Positions 54,691 through 64,000 of a DNA stretch of 64,000 bases are shown here, one piece after another (position 1 is the stretch's first letter; each line of letters opens with the position of its first letter). The stretch covers positions 5,318,501-5,382,500 of the forward strand of contig NZ_CP016808.1 in NCBI RefSeq assembly GCF_002741035.1, given 5' to 3'. The notes beneath the pieces were generated by a model, which saw only the letters and a program-made list of their open reading frames with translations, was not told the DNA's origin and did not search any database. Source of the DNA: Paenibacillus sp. BIHB 4019. Lineage in GTDB: Bacteria > Bacillota > Bacilli > Paenibacillales > Paenibacillaceae. The position numbers were made by a program, and so were the translations under genes.

Positions 54691-56208
54691 ATGAACAAGG
54701 AAAAAACAGGGCTGATCGTATTGGCAATGGCACTCGGCCTGCTAATGTCGTCTCTCGACAACACGATTACCTCTGCGGCACTGAGCCATATTATTAAAGA
54801 CATTGGCGGATTTGAGCAGGTCAGCTGGGTATTTACCGCCTATATGCTCGCGTCAACGAGCATGATGCTCGTTTTTGGCAAAATGTCCGATTTATTCGGC
54901 CGCAAGCTATTTTATCTCATTGGCATATCGATATTCCTCCTTGGTTCAGCCTTATGCGGCATGGCGCAGGATATTACCCAACTAATCGTGTTCCGTGCTA
55001 TTCAAGGAATTGGTGCGGGGGCGCTGCTGCCAATCAGCTTTACGATCATTTACACGGTGTTTGCCGATCCGAAGCAAGCTTCCAAAATGGCTGGCGTTTT
55101 TGCCGGCATCTTCGGCTTGTCTTCCGTTGCAGGACCGCAAATCGGGACGCTGTTATCAGAGGCTTGGGGCTGGAGATGGTGCTTTTACGTCAATGTTCCG
55201 ATTGGCATCGTATCCTTTCTCGTATTGCTCTTTGCCCTCAAGGAATCCCGTTCGGAGCGGAAGCCAAAAATCGATTATTTAGGAACGGCATTCCTCATCA
55301 TTTGCACCATTTCCTTGATGCTCGCTTTGGAGTGGGGTGGCAAGGACTACGCGTGGACGTCTTGGCAGATTTTATCGCTGTTCGCGGTGTCGGTTATCGT
55401 GGGCTTGCTGTTCATATCCGTTGAGCTGCGTGCAGAGGAGCCGATATTGCCCTTAGTTTTGTTCAAAAATCGGATGGTCGTCGGGCTATGTCTCGCCTGC
55501 CTCTGTCAGGGAGCGATTATGTTTTCGGCCATTGCTTATTTGCCGATTTTCTCAACTGCCGTATTAGGGCAGGAAAATTCCAACGCTTTATTGACTCCGA
55601 TGATGGTTTCGTTAATATCCGGAGCGGTTTTGTTTGGCTTTTTGCAATCCAAATTTGCTTATCGGACGCTTATTGCTTTCACAATGGCAGCCGGAGTTGT
55701 CGTGAGCTACTTGCTTAGTACGGTTAGCCATGATGCTTCCAAGTGGTATATGATAGGTCTGATGATACTGCTGGGGCTCGGAGCTATCGGCCCTCTGATG
55801 AGTATGTCGCAGACAGCTATGGCAGCAAGCGTGGAACGCAAATACATCGGCATTAGCTCGTCCATCGTTGGTTTCTGGCGCAGCATTGGCGGCGTTCTCG
55901 GCGCATCGATCATGGCGACCATTGTCAACAACAACTTGAAGACGCTGCTGTCGGATGGAGCAGCTGAGCACCATATTCCGCAGGATCAGATCGCAACGCT
56001 GGCGAATCCAGAACAACTTGTGCGAGGGGCTGGCAATGTTCCGCAAGATATTGTGGCTTTCGTGCGTGATTCTTTGGGTACCGCGATTAATCATGGATTT
56101 ATACTAAGTATTGTCTTCGCTCTTCTTGGCATTGTGGCGGCATTCGTTGCAGGCCCAGGCAGGCAAAGCATTCCTAATGCACAATCCGCTGCCAAGCAGG
56201 CTTCATGA
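54691..56208 (+). CDS. MFS transporter, DHA2 (14-span) drug efflux family
   Basis: A 505-residue membrane protein with about 14 spans. Motif A is GKMSDLFGRKL, motif C is GLSSVAGPQIGTLLSE and GWRWCFYVNVPIG is the usual DHA2 block. It exports hydrophobic compounds in exchange for protons (EmrB/QacA type). AAGGAGAAGG precedes the ATG. It is co-transcribed with padR. Confidence 0.9.
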   Translation: MNKEKTGLIVLAMALGLLMSSLDNTITSAALSHIIKDIGGFEQVSWVFTAYMLASTSMMLVFGKMSDLFGRKLFYLIGISIFLLGSALCGMAQDITQLIVFRAIQGIGAGALLPISFTIIYTVFADPKQASKMAGVFAGIFGLSSVAGPQIGTLLSEAWGWRWCFYVNVPIGIVSFLVLLFALKESRSERKPKIDYLGTAFLIICTISLMLALEWGGKDYAWTSWQILSLFAVSVIVGLLFISVELRAEEPILPLVLFKNRMVVGLCLACLCQGAIMFSAIAYLPIFSTAVLGQENSNALLTPMMVSLISGAVLFGFLQSKFAYRTLIAFTMAAGVVVSYLLSTVSHDASKWYMIGLMILLGLGAIGPLMSMSQTAMAASVERKYIGISSSIVGFWRSIGGVLGASIMATIVNNNLKTLLSDGAAEHHIPQDQIATLANPEQLVRGAGNVPQDIVAFVRDSLGTAINHGFILSIVFALLGIVAAFVAGPGRQSIPNAQSAAKQAS

Positions 56209-56290
56209 GCAGGTTAACTAAGCTGCATTGTTCCAAAGCTTGAAGGTAAGATGGTTGCATGAGGTTTAAGATCCAATATGATCGTTTGGG

Positions 56291-56333
56291 AACAACAAGA
56301 ACGGCAAGCATTTGGCTCGCCGTTCTTGTTGTT
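56291..56333. terminator. Bidirectional terminator with 19-bp stem
   Basis: AACAACAAGAACGGCAAGC pairs with its complement downstream with one mismatch around ATTTG. It lies between the convergent MFS and btr-like genes and overlaps repeat copy 2. Confidence 0.85.
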
Positions 56334-56346
56334 GTATATAGGCATG
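56300..56346. repeat. 47-bp repeat, copy 2
   Basis: It matches copy 1 (53950-53996) at 42 of 47 positions in direct orientation. The exact core GCATTTGGCTCGCCGTT is shared. Confidence 0.8.
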
Positions 56347-56399
56347 TGCTGCTCACTACTGCAAGCTGAAATGAGACTTGAAGCTTCTTAATCAGCGTA

Positions 56400-57980
56400 T
56401 CAGCGTGCAAGCAGCAATTTCATTTGCGTATCCAGCTGTTTATGCAGCGAAATAGGGTCGCTAACGCGGAATTTTTCCAATTGCGTATGATAGACATGAT
56501 TATTCTTCACTGCAGGCAGAGATTTCCACCATAAAGTAGCAGATAATTGCTTAAACCTTTCGGGATCGACTACCGTCAAAAAGAGATGATCGCCCACATA
56601 AAGCGGGAGCTGCTCCTCCGAAATTATGCGATAGGCTTCCTTGTTAATCATTTCCTGCTGAATAATAGCTGGGGCGGCAAGCTCCAGGCCGTCATATAAA
56701 TTGTAGGCGCCTCTGCACCAGAAATTGCCGAACACATAAATCGAATCCGAGCGAATTTCAATAGAGGAGAACGTTTCGTCACTTGCAACAATATCAGCTA
56801 ATCGCGCCTTGTGCCGCTCAGTTTTCCGATTGTATTGCACAATCCACTGCTCTGCCTCCTGCTGCTTATTGAACGTTTCCCCCAGCATTCGGAGCAGGGA
56901 GAGCGGGTTATGCTCATTACCTGACAACAATAGGGTCGGAGCAATGGTCGACAGCTTGTCGTAATCGTTTTGGCAAGGGGCTAGAATGAGCTCAGGCTGG
57001 AGATTGGCTATTTCCTCAAGCTGCATAGGGATGCTGTTGACCTTATGAATATCCGAGCTTAGCTCGCGAAGATGCAAATTATTCGCCAGGTTTTTGGCAG
57101 CAGCAACGGGGCGAATGCCAAGCGCAAGCAAATGGCCGAGACAGCTCATCGCGCAAATGTTAACCTGCTGTTTTTTATGATTGCGAATGAATTGGCCGGG
57201 TGATATCCCTACGGTTTGCTTAAAGCGCCGATTAAAATAAAACTCGTCCCGATAGCCGACCGTATCGGCAATTTCCTGCAGGCGTCCGCCGCTCAGCAGC
57301 AGCTGCTTGGCATGACTTATCCGCAAAGCGGTCATAAAGCCGGAAACATTGGTGCCAGTCAACAGCTTAAACCAATGGGTAAATCGGCGAATGCTGATTT
57401 TGGCTTGCTTGGCAAGCTCTTCAACGGATACGTCCTGCTGGTAATTCTCCTTCAACGCAGCGATGATTTCCAGCACAGCCTGCCGCGAGTTTTCTGTTTT
57501 TTTGTGCGGTCCGAGATGCTGAAGCAGGCTGCCCATCAGCTTCTGAAAGTTGCCATGTGCGGCCATTTGCTTCTGGGCATCAATTGCATGCTGCTTTTGG
57601 GAAATTTCCTTGAGCTCGCGGATTAACGCCTCGAAGGACGGGACGCAAAACTCTCCAGCGTTTAATAGGGAAGACGGATGACTTTCGTTCATATGTATGG
57701 AAAAGGTTAAAATCCACAGCGATAGCGGGGATTGATCTGTATTTTCTATCTCAATCGTACAGTGAGGATTTAGCAGAAAGCAGGTGCCGTACATTAAGGA
57801 GTGCTCTTCGTTGTTCCAAGTCAGGACACCTTCCCCTTGCTGTGCCACGATCAGCGTGTATGTTGTAAGCTCCTGCTGTGGTACGATTATTGGGTGAGAA
57901 AAGCTGCCTTGCAGCATGCCATGCAGTTGAAAGGACAGGGAGTTTACCGGGCTCGCGGCATGCAGCATATTCAAATTCAA
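56400..57980 (-). CDS. Btr-like AraC regulator with C-terminal siderophore-binding domain
   Basis: A 526-residue cytoplasmic regulator: cupin-like N-half, AraC double helix-turn-helix (about 165-265, FYFNRRFKQTVGISPGQF) and a class III siderophore-binding-protein domain (about 275-526) without any signal peptide between them. This is the layout of Bacillus subtilis Btr, which binds bacillibactin and activates feuABC. TTG 57980 follows AGAGGTG; a Fur box lies just upstream. It is divergent from the FeuA-like lipoprotein gene, its likely target. Confidence 0.88.
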   Translation of the reverse strand: MNLNMLHAASPVNSLSFQLHGMLQGSFSHPIIVPQQELTTYTLIVAQQGEGVLTWNNEEHSLMYGTCFLLNPHCTIEIENTDQSPLSLWILTFSIHMNESHPSSLLNAGEFCVPSFEALIRELKEISQKQHAIDAQKQMAAHGNFQKLMGSLLQHLGPHKKTENSRQAVLEIIAALKENYQQDVSVEELAKQAKISIRRFTHWFKLLTGTNVSGFMTALRISHAKQLLLSGGRLQEIADTVGYRDEFYFNRRFKQTVGISPGQFIRNHKKQQVNICAMSCLGHLLALGIRPVAAAKNLANNLHLRELSSDIHKVNSIPMQLEEIANLQPELILAPCQNDYDKLSTIAPTLLLSGNEHNPLSLLRMLGETFNKQQEAEQWIVQYNRKTERHKARLADIVASDETFSSIEIRSDSIYVFGNFWCRGAYNLYDGLELAAPAIIQQEMINKEAYRIISEEQLPLYVGDHLFLTVVDPERFKQLSATLWWKSLPAVKNNHVYHTQLEKFRVSDPISLHKQLDTQMKLLLAR

Positions 57981-57996
57981 AACAAACACCTCTTTT

Positions 57997-58011
57997 TGAG
58001 AATAATTATCA
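57997..58011 (-). promoter_or_regulatory. Fur box of btr-like gene
   Basis: TGAGAATAATTATCA matches the Fur consensus at 13 of 14 defined positions, directly before the ribosome site of the btr-like gene. Confidence 0.75.
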
Positions 58012-58146
58012 ATTAAATTGATTTTACACGAAATGTCCATTCATTACAATGCATCCGATTCGTCCATCAGCCTTCCGATTGGTGCAAAAAAACAGCCGTT
58101 CTATCCATTGTGGCACAATTAGGTGTAGCGATATAATAAATGATGT

Positions 58147-58161
58147 TGAGAATCATTATCG
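58147..58161 (+). promoter_or_regulatory. Fur box of FeuA-like gene
   Basis: TGAGAATCATTATCG matches the Fur consensus at 12 of 14 defined positions, 23 bases before ATG 58185. It is nearly identical to the internal site at 28577. Confidence 0.75.
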
Positions 58162-58184
58162 ATATATAAAGGGGACTGTGCAAA

Positions 58185-59186
58185 ATGAATGCTTTATTGA
58201 ACAAGACACCATGGTTATGGACGAGTCTTATGATTATTGTAATGGCAGCGATGATTAGCGCTTGTGGCAGCAGCAACGGGGCTAACTCAGTGCAGGGAGA
58301 AGCAGCGCCAGCCGCAGCGGAGAATACGGAATCACAGGCAGCAGCAACGAAAAGCGTGACGGATTCAACGGGCAGAAAAGTAGAAATTCCTAGCTCGCCG
58401 CAGCGGGTCGTATATACAGACAATACGGTAGGCGATATTTTGTTATTTGGCATTCAGCCTGTCGGATTAGTGCAAGGCGGTTTGGAAAATGCCGTATATA
58501 AAGAGCAAATTAAAGAGGTTGCAGATGTGGGCTGGCCCATTAGTGCAGAGAAGCTGATCGAGCTTCAGCCGGATGTTATTATTACCTCGGTTACGGATGC
58601 CGCACAAATTGAAGCAATGTCCAAAATTGCCCCGGTTCTCGTAACGAACGAGTGGGACCCAATGGCAGAACGCATTAAACGAATTGGCGAATGGTTCGGT
58701 TATGAAAAAGAGGCAGACGCTTTTCTAAACGAGCATAATGGGAAAGTGGCTGATATGTGGAAGGCTTTGGTCGCGGATGGAACGATCAAAGAGGGTGAAA
58801 CAGCCTCTGTATTTCAGCATATGTTAACGGCGAATAGGCTGAGCGTATATACAACCAGCTATTTGGCAAGCTTTGTTTATGATAAGGACGGCTTTAAGCC
58901 GACTGAACCAATTCAAAAACTAATCGACGATCCAGAAGGCTATGGGTACGTGGATATATCTGCCGAAATGCTGCCGGAGCTGGCTGGCGACCGCATTTTC
59001 ATCGTCTACATTGATGCAGAAGAAGGCGAAGCGGCCAAAAAAATGATCACCGAGCCGATCTGGAGAGATCTCCCGGCGGTTAAAGCGGGCAAAGTTTATT
59101 TCATTGATGGAAGCCTAGGCGTTTCAACTGATCCGCTTGCAAGAGAGAAGCTGATTGAGGTGCTGCCGGGAATTTTGAAGCAGTAG
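58185..59186 (+). CDS. Iron-siderophore ABC transporter substrate-binding lipoprotein (FeuA-like)
   Basis: A 333-residue lipoprotein with lipobox Cys27 (MISAC) and a class III binding-protein fold: SSPQRVVYTDNT, LIELQPDVIIT and AVKAGKVYFID are landmarks. It should bind a ferric siderophore on the outer face of the membrane. AAAGGGGAC precedes the ATG. Regulated by the Fur box upstream and probably by the divergent Btr-like protein. No permease or ATPase gene follows; a terminator ends the unit. Confidence 0.9.
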   Translation: MNALLNKTPWLWTSLMIIVMAAMISACGSSNGANSVQGEAAPAAAENTESQAAATKSVTDSTGRKVEIPSSPQRVVYTDNTVGDILLFGIQPVGLVQGGLENAVYKEQIKEVADVGWPISAEKLIELQPDVIITSVTDAAQIEAMSKIAPVLVTNEWDPMAERIKRIGEWFGYEKEADAFLNEHNGKVADMWKALVADGTIKEGETASVFQHMLTANRLSVYTTSYLASFVYDKDGFKPTEPIQKLIDDPEGYGYVDISAEMLPELAGDRIFIVYIDAEEGEAAKKMITEPIWRDLPAVKAGKVYFIDGSLGVSTDPLAREKLIEVLPGILKQ

Positions 59187-59219
59187 CAGCATAATAGATT
59201 TATAACAAGCTAGAAAAAC

Positions 59220-59263
59220 AAAACAAGCCTTTGCATTCCATATGGAACGCGAAGGCTTGTTTT
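59220..59263. terminator. Bidirectional terminator after FeuA-like gene
   Basis: AAACAAGCCTT(T)GC pairs with GC(G)AAGGCTTGTTT around an ATTCCATATGGAA inner stem, with A- and T-tracts on both sides for the converging genes. Confidence 0.85.
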
Positions 59264-59293
59264 GCTGCGAGTAAAGTGCTGCCAAGTGTTAGT

Positions 59294-59827
59294 TTAATAC
59301 ATTGCGAATATCGCAGCAAAAATAAAGCCGCCTACGCCAAGCACCGTCAGAAACAGTGGAGGAGCGGATAAAATAATGCCTGCAATCGCCATGCCTTTTC
59401 CGCTGGAGGAACGTTTGGAGGCCAAACCGAATATAAATCCGAGCAGGCTGAAAATGAAAATGAGAATAGCAAAATTAATAACGCTGGCCATTCCAGCTGT
59501 ATCACTGGCATAGGGATTTAGTGCCGTTCCGATAAAACTGAACAAGCCTCCAACGCACAGCAATACGCTGATAATGCCAAAAATAAGCGATATAATCGCT
59601 AAGGCCAGCCTATTTTTTGGCTGATTTTTGTTCGCTGCTGATGCAGCCTGTGGTGCGGGGTGCCCAGCAGCGGGAGGAGCTGCTTGACTTGCTGCTGCAG
59701 TTGCTTGTCCGGCAGCAACTCGCGGATTGGCAACTGGCCGCCCTGTTTGGGCGCTGGCAGGTCGCACTGCTGAGGGTTGCCCAGGTCTATAGGTCGTCGT
59801 TCCTGGTCTTCTAGGCGGTGTTTGCAA
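59294..59827 (-). CDS. DUF4190-like membrane protein with Pro/Ala-rich N-terminus
   Basis: A 177-residue protein: a low-complexity Pro/Ala/Gln-rich cytoplasmic tail (1-70), then three hydrophobic segments (about 77-100, 110-135, 148-175), the usual plan of DUF4190 membrane proteins. TTG 59827 with GGGAG 8 bases upstream is preferred to ATG 59842, which lacks a site. Function unknown. Confidence 0.75.
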   Translation of the reverse strand: MQTPPRRPGTTTYRPGQPSAVRPASAQTGRPVANPRVAAGQATAAASQAAPPAAGHPAPQAASAANKNQPKNRLALAIISLIFGIISVLLCVGGLFSFIGTALNPYASDTAGMASVINFAILIFIFSLLGFIFGLASKRSSSGKGMAIAGIILSAPPLFLTVLGVGGFIFAAIFAMY

Positions 59828-61908
<2,081 letters not shown>

Positions 61909-61944
61909 TATAATTGAAGGACAATGAAATAGAATAGGGAAGCA

Positions 61945-61980
61945 AGGCCAATCAGAAAATTCTGGTTGGTCCTTTTTTTT
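61945..61980 (+). terminator. Terminator of M4 protease gene
   Basis: CCAATCAG pairs with CTGGTTGG (G-T pairs) around AAAATT, followed by T8. Confidence 0.8.
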
Positions 61981-62103
61981 GTGAAAATGTAGAAGGCACA
62001 TCATGAAAAGCTGCGCATTATCTTCTTGACTGGTCTTGCCTATAACCAACTATCGCGCTATGCTTGTATAAGTATTTATTACATAAGTTAAGGATCGATA
62101 AAA

Positions 62104-62904
62104 ATGAAAATCGGATTTTTGGATTCAGGCATTGGAGGTCTAACCGTTATGGCAACGGCGATTCAAATGCTTCCCGCCCAGGATTATCTTTTTATGGCTG
62201 ATAATTTGCATGTGCCTTATGGAACGAAGTCGAAGGAAGAAGTCAGAGCCTATATTTTGGAGGCCGTTGAGACGATGGTTGGCGAGGGGATGGATGCGCT
62301 GGTTGTAGCTTGCAATACGGCCACTAGTATTGCGGTTGCCGAGCTGCGAACGATGTACTCTTTCCCTATTGTCGGTATGGAGCCGGCAGTCAAGCCAGCT
62401 GTTGAGATGAACCGCAAGACAGGGAAGAGGGTGCTGGTGTTCGCGACACCGTTGACGCTTCAGCAGCCCAAATATTATGCCCTGGTCTCACGTGTGGACG
62501 ATGAGGGGATAGTAGATTCCTTGCCCCTTCCAGAGCTCGTCCATTATTGCGAGGAGCTGCAGTTCGACAAAAGCATTATGAGCGACTATTTCCGCTCCAA
62601 GCTTGCTGACTATGATTTGGACCGTTATGGCATGATTGTGCTGGGCTGTACCCATTATCCTTTCTACAAAGGGCTGCTCCGCGAAATATTGCCGCCGCAC
62701 ATTCAAATTATAGATGGCAATGTCGGAACGGTAAAACGTCTTATGGCGCTGCTAAGCCGTGTTGGCATGGTAGGCGGCGTACGAAGCGGCAGCGTTCGCT
62801 TTATGTGTACCGGCAATGATGCTGCTTACATTGAAAAAATCCGTACCGCATTCGAATTGATCAGCGAGAGCAACATACAGAATGAAGAAACCATGAAAGA
62901 ATAA
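62104..62904 (+). CDS. murI: Glutamate racemase
   Basis: A 266-residue Asp/Glu racemase. The two catalytic cysteines are Cys70 (VACNTATS) and Cys182 (LGCTHYP), and the opening FLDSGIGGLTV is diagnostic. It supplies D-glutamate for peptidoglycan. No strong ribosome site precedes ATG 62104 (only AAGGATCG). Whether it is the main murI or a second copy (RacE/YrpC situation) cannot be told from this window. Confidence 0.93.
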   Translation: MKIGFLDSGIGGLTVMATAIQMLPAQDYLFMADNLHVPYGTKSKEEVRAYILEAVETMVGEGMDALVVACNTATSIAVAELRTMYSFPIVGMEPAVKPAVEMNRKTGKRVLVFATPLTLQQPKYYALVSRVDDEGIVDSLPLPELVHYCEELQFDKSIMSDYFRSKLADYDLDRYGMIVLGCTHYPFYKGLLREILPPHIQIIDGNVGTVKRLMALLSRVGMVGGVRSGSVRFMCTGNDAAYIEKIRTAFELISESNIQNEETMKE

Positions 62905-62924
62905 TGATGGAATAATGAATGAAA

Positions 62925-62967
62925 CAGTCTAAAGCTGATGCCTTCTGCAAGGGGCGGCTTTAGGCTG
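62925..62967. terminator. Terminator after murI
   Basis: CAGTCTAAAGC pairs with GCTTTAGGCTG (one G-T pair), followed by TTTGCTTTTT; it sits between convergent genes. Confidence 0.75.
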
Positions 62968-63006
62968 TTTGCTTTTTCCTCGTGTAATGCCAGTGATAGA
63001 AAGCAC

Positions 63007-63354
63007 TCATTTGAGCTTTGTAATCCAGAAGCCAAGCACGACGACAGCGAGTCCGGCGATCGTTTTCCAATTGGGCATTTCCCGCAAAAACATCATGCCA
63101 ATGATGACACAGACCAAAATTTCAATGCCTTTCGACAAGGTGAGGGCGAAGGTCAAATTGCCAAACCCTTTATACATCAATTTGACACCGAAGCCAATCA
63201 TGACATTTGCCGCAAAAATGACAGGCAGCAGCTTGAGTTGGTACCAAATCGTGGCCCAGAAAGCGGGATCAATATGCTTGCTTTGATAAGCGAATACGGC
63301 ATTCACCGCGAATAATCCTCCAAGCAGCAGGGCGACAGCATAAACGAGCAGCAT
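63007..63354 (-). CDS. Small four-span membrane protein, EamA/SMR-like
   Basis: A 115-residue protein with four hydrophobic spans and a C-terminal block (LSKGIEILVCVIIGMMFLRE ... GLAVVVLGFWIT) that resembles one half of DMT-superfamily transporters and SMR proteins. ATG 63354 follows AAAGGAG by 10 bases; the frame begins 24 bases earlier. The substrate is unknown. Confidence 0.75.
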   Translation of the reverse strand: MLLVYAVALLLGGLFAVNAVFAYQSKHIDPAFWATIWYQLKLLPVIFAANVMIGFGVKLMYKGFGNLTFALTLSKGIEILVCVIIGMMFLREMPNWKTIAGLAVVVLGFWITKLK

Positions 63355-63442
63355 GCGTTTGCGGCTCCTTTCATTCATTCATTGATTCATTCCGTTGCGC
63401 TTATATGTTGCCCAAGGGAAAGAATTTTAATAGGAGGCAATT

Positions 63443-63505
63443 GTGAAATTTATGATGATGACCAGCTTAAATGGAGGCATATGTATATACTGTTATTATG
63501 CCTAA
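63443..63505 (+). CDS. Candidate 20-residue small peptide
   Basis: TAGGAGG lies 5 bases before GTG 63443, which opens MKFMMMTSLNGGICIYCYYA and stops at 63505. The strong ribosome site is out of keeping with a chance frame. The peptide has two cysteines and several tyrosines near the end. It could be a leader peptide or a small membrane-active peptide. Evidence is only the site and the frame. Confidence 0.4.
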   Translation: MKFMMMTSLNGGICIYCYYA

Positions 63506-63605
63506 ATTATTTTTTTTGAAAGGGATATTAGGTTTCATTCGATTTTTTCGCCAAACAAATTTACCCTTTTAACCGATATAAATGAGATAAGTATCCTTAT
63601 CCTAG

Positions 63606-63635
63606 AAAAAGACTGTGAGCTAAAGATGTCTTTTT
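63606..63635 (+). terminator. Hairpin upstream of hscC
   Basis: AAAAAGAC pairs with GTCTTTTT around a 14-base loop, followed by a T-rich run. It lies 55 bases before hscC and after the small peptide, so it could end that transcript or act as an attenuator. Confidence 0.55.
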
Positions 63636-63689
63636 ATTTATTTTTTTGTGTATTTATGGGTGAATTTATATGTTGATGGAGCTGAGAAT

Positions 63690-64000
63690 GTGCCGATTAT
63701 CGGAATTGATCTGGGAACGACGAATAGTCTTGTTACTTGTTATGTGAATGGTGAATGTGTCATTATTCCTAATGCTTTAGGAGAAAAATTAACGCCTTCC
63801 GTTGTTAGCGTATTGGAAACGGGAGAAATCATTACGGGAAGTGCCGCAAAAGAACGTCTGGTCACGCATCCGCATTTGACGGCGGCTGTATTCAAGCGGC
63901 ATATGGGGACAGTGAAAAATTACGATTTGGAGAAATATATTTTCACGCCAACAGAGCTTTCCGCCATTGTATTGAAAGCGCTGAAGGCAGATGCGGAAAG
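63690..64000 (+). CDS. hscC: Hsp70-family chaperone HscC, 3'-truncated by window edge
   Basis: The open frame runs off the window; 103 residues are visible. GIDLGTTNSLV (residues 5-15) is the Hsp70 ATP phosphate loop. FKRHMGTVKNY and FTPTELSAIVLKALKADAE fit HscC rather than DnaK, which has a longer, different stretch here. GTG 63690 follows GGAG by 8 bases. HscC proteins are Hsp70 ATPases with narrow client ranges. Confidence 0.88.
   Translation, partial: MPIIGIDLGTTNSLVTCYVNGECVIIPNALGEKLTPSVVSVLETGEIITGSAAKERLVTHPHLTAAVFKRHMGTVKNYDLEKYIFTPTELSAIVLKALKADAE

Overview
The window looks like chromosome of a spore-forming Firmicute of the Paenibacillus type. The evidence is mixed Gram-positive traits: strong AGGAGG/AGGTG ribosome sites with many TTG/GTG starts, a complete gerA-type spore germination operon, an S-layer-homology (SLH) anchored glycosidase, lipoprotein solute-binding proteins with a YesN-like membrane AraC regulator, CcpA-type cre sites, Fur boxes and a thermolysin-type protease. 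I saw no rRNA, tRNA, CRISPR array, phage gene or transposase.

Layout. 1-2950: two tandem GH2 glycosidases, the first cut by the window edge. 3126-4212: TetR regulator with tandem operators and a small membrane protein. 4316-11506: divergent AraC regulator and a five-gene operon (SDR, enolase-family sugar-acid dehydratase, SDR, FAH hydrolase, GH95 fucosidase) that fits the non-phosphorylating L-fucose route. 11574-25440: YesN-like regulator, two paralogous sugar-binding lipoproteins bracketing two permeases, and a 1878-residue GH27/X2/SLH cell-wall enzyme. 25477-27386 (minus): adaA-adaB-2OG oxygenase alkylation-repair operon. 27582-35655: iron and redox region with two long ORFs in which an AraC regulator reads in frame into a siderophore-binding lipoprotein, separated by an ABC-F protein, an OsmC protein, an Rrf2 regulator and an aldo/keto reductase. 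35743-47459: accessory mix of GNATs, a deaminase, an orphan response regulator with a kinase stub, a lectin/aerolysin-like pore-forming protein, a two-kinase hybrid sensor, a UDG-like protein, an ArsR-DUF2087 regulator and a GDSL esterase. 47449-51580 (minus): germination operon gerA-gerC-small D subunit-gerB. 51658-64000: serine hydrolase, YumC-type ferredoxin-NADP reductase, padR-MFS efflux pair flanked by a 47-bp repeat, divergent Btr-like AraC/FeuA-like lipoprotein with Fur boxes, M4 protease, glutamate racemase, small membrane protein and the start of hscC.

How the parts work together. The first 25 kb looks like a plant-polysaccharide utilisation region: a surface GH27 enzyme and a YesN-regulated oligosaccharide importer, with intracellular GH2 and GH95 enzymes trimming galactosyl and fucosyl groups and the SDR/dehydratase/FAH enzymes burning L-fucose. 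The iron-uptake theme recurs three times as an AraC regulator plus siderophore-binding protein, in three arrangements. The two in-frame AraC-lipoprotein ORFs, each with a Fur box and a second translation start inside the reading frame, are the best candidate for an undescribed system here: either a membrane-tethered siderophore-sensing transcription factor or a nested two-product gene.
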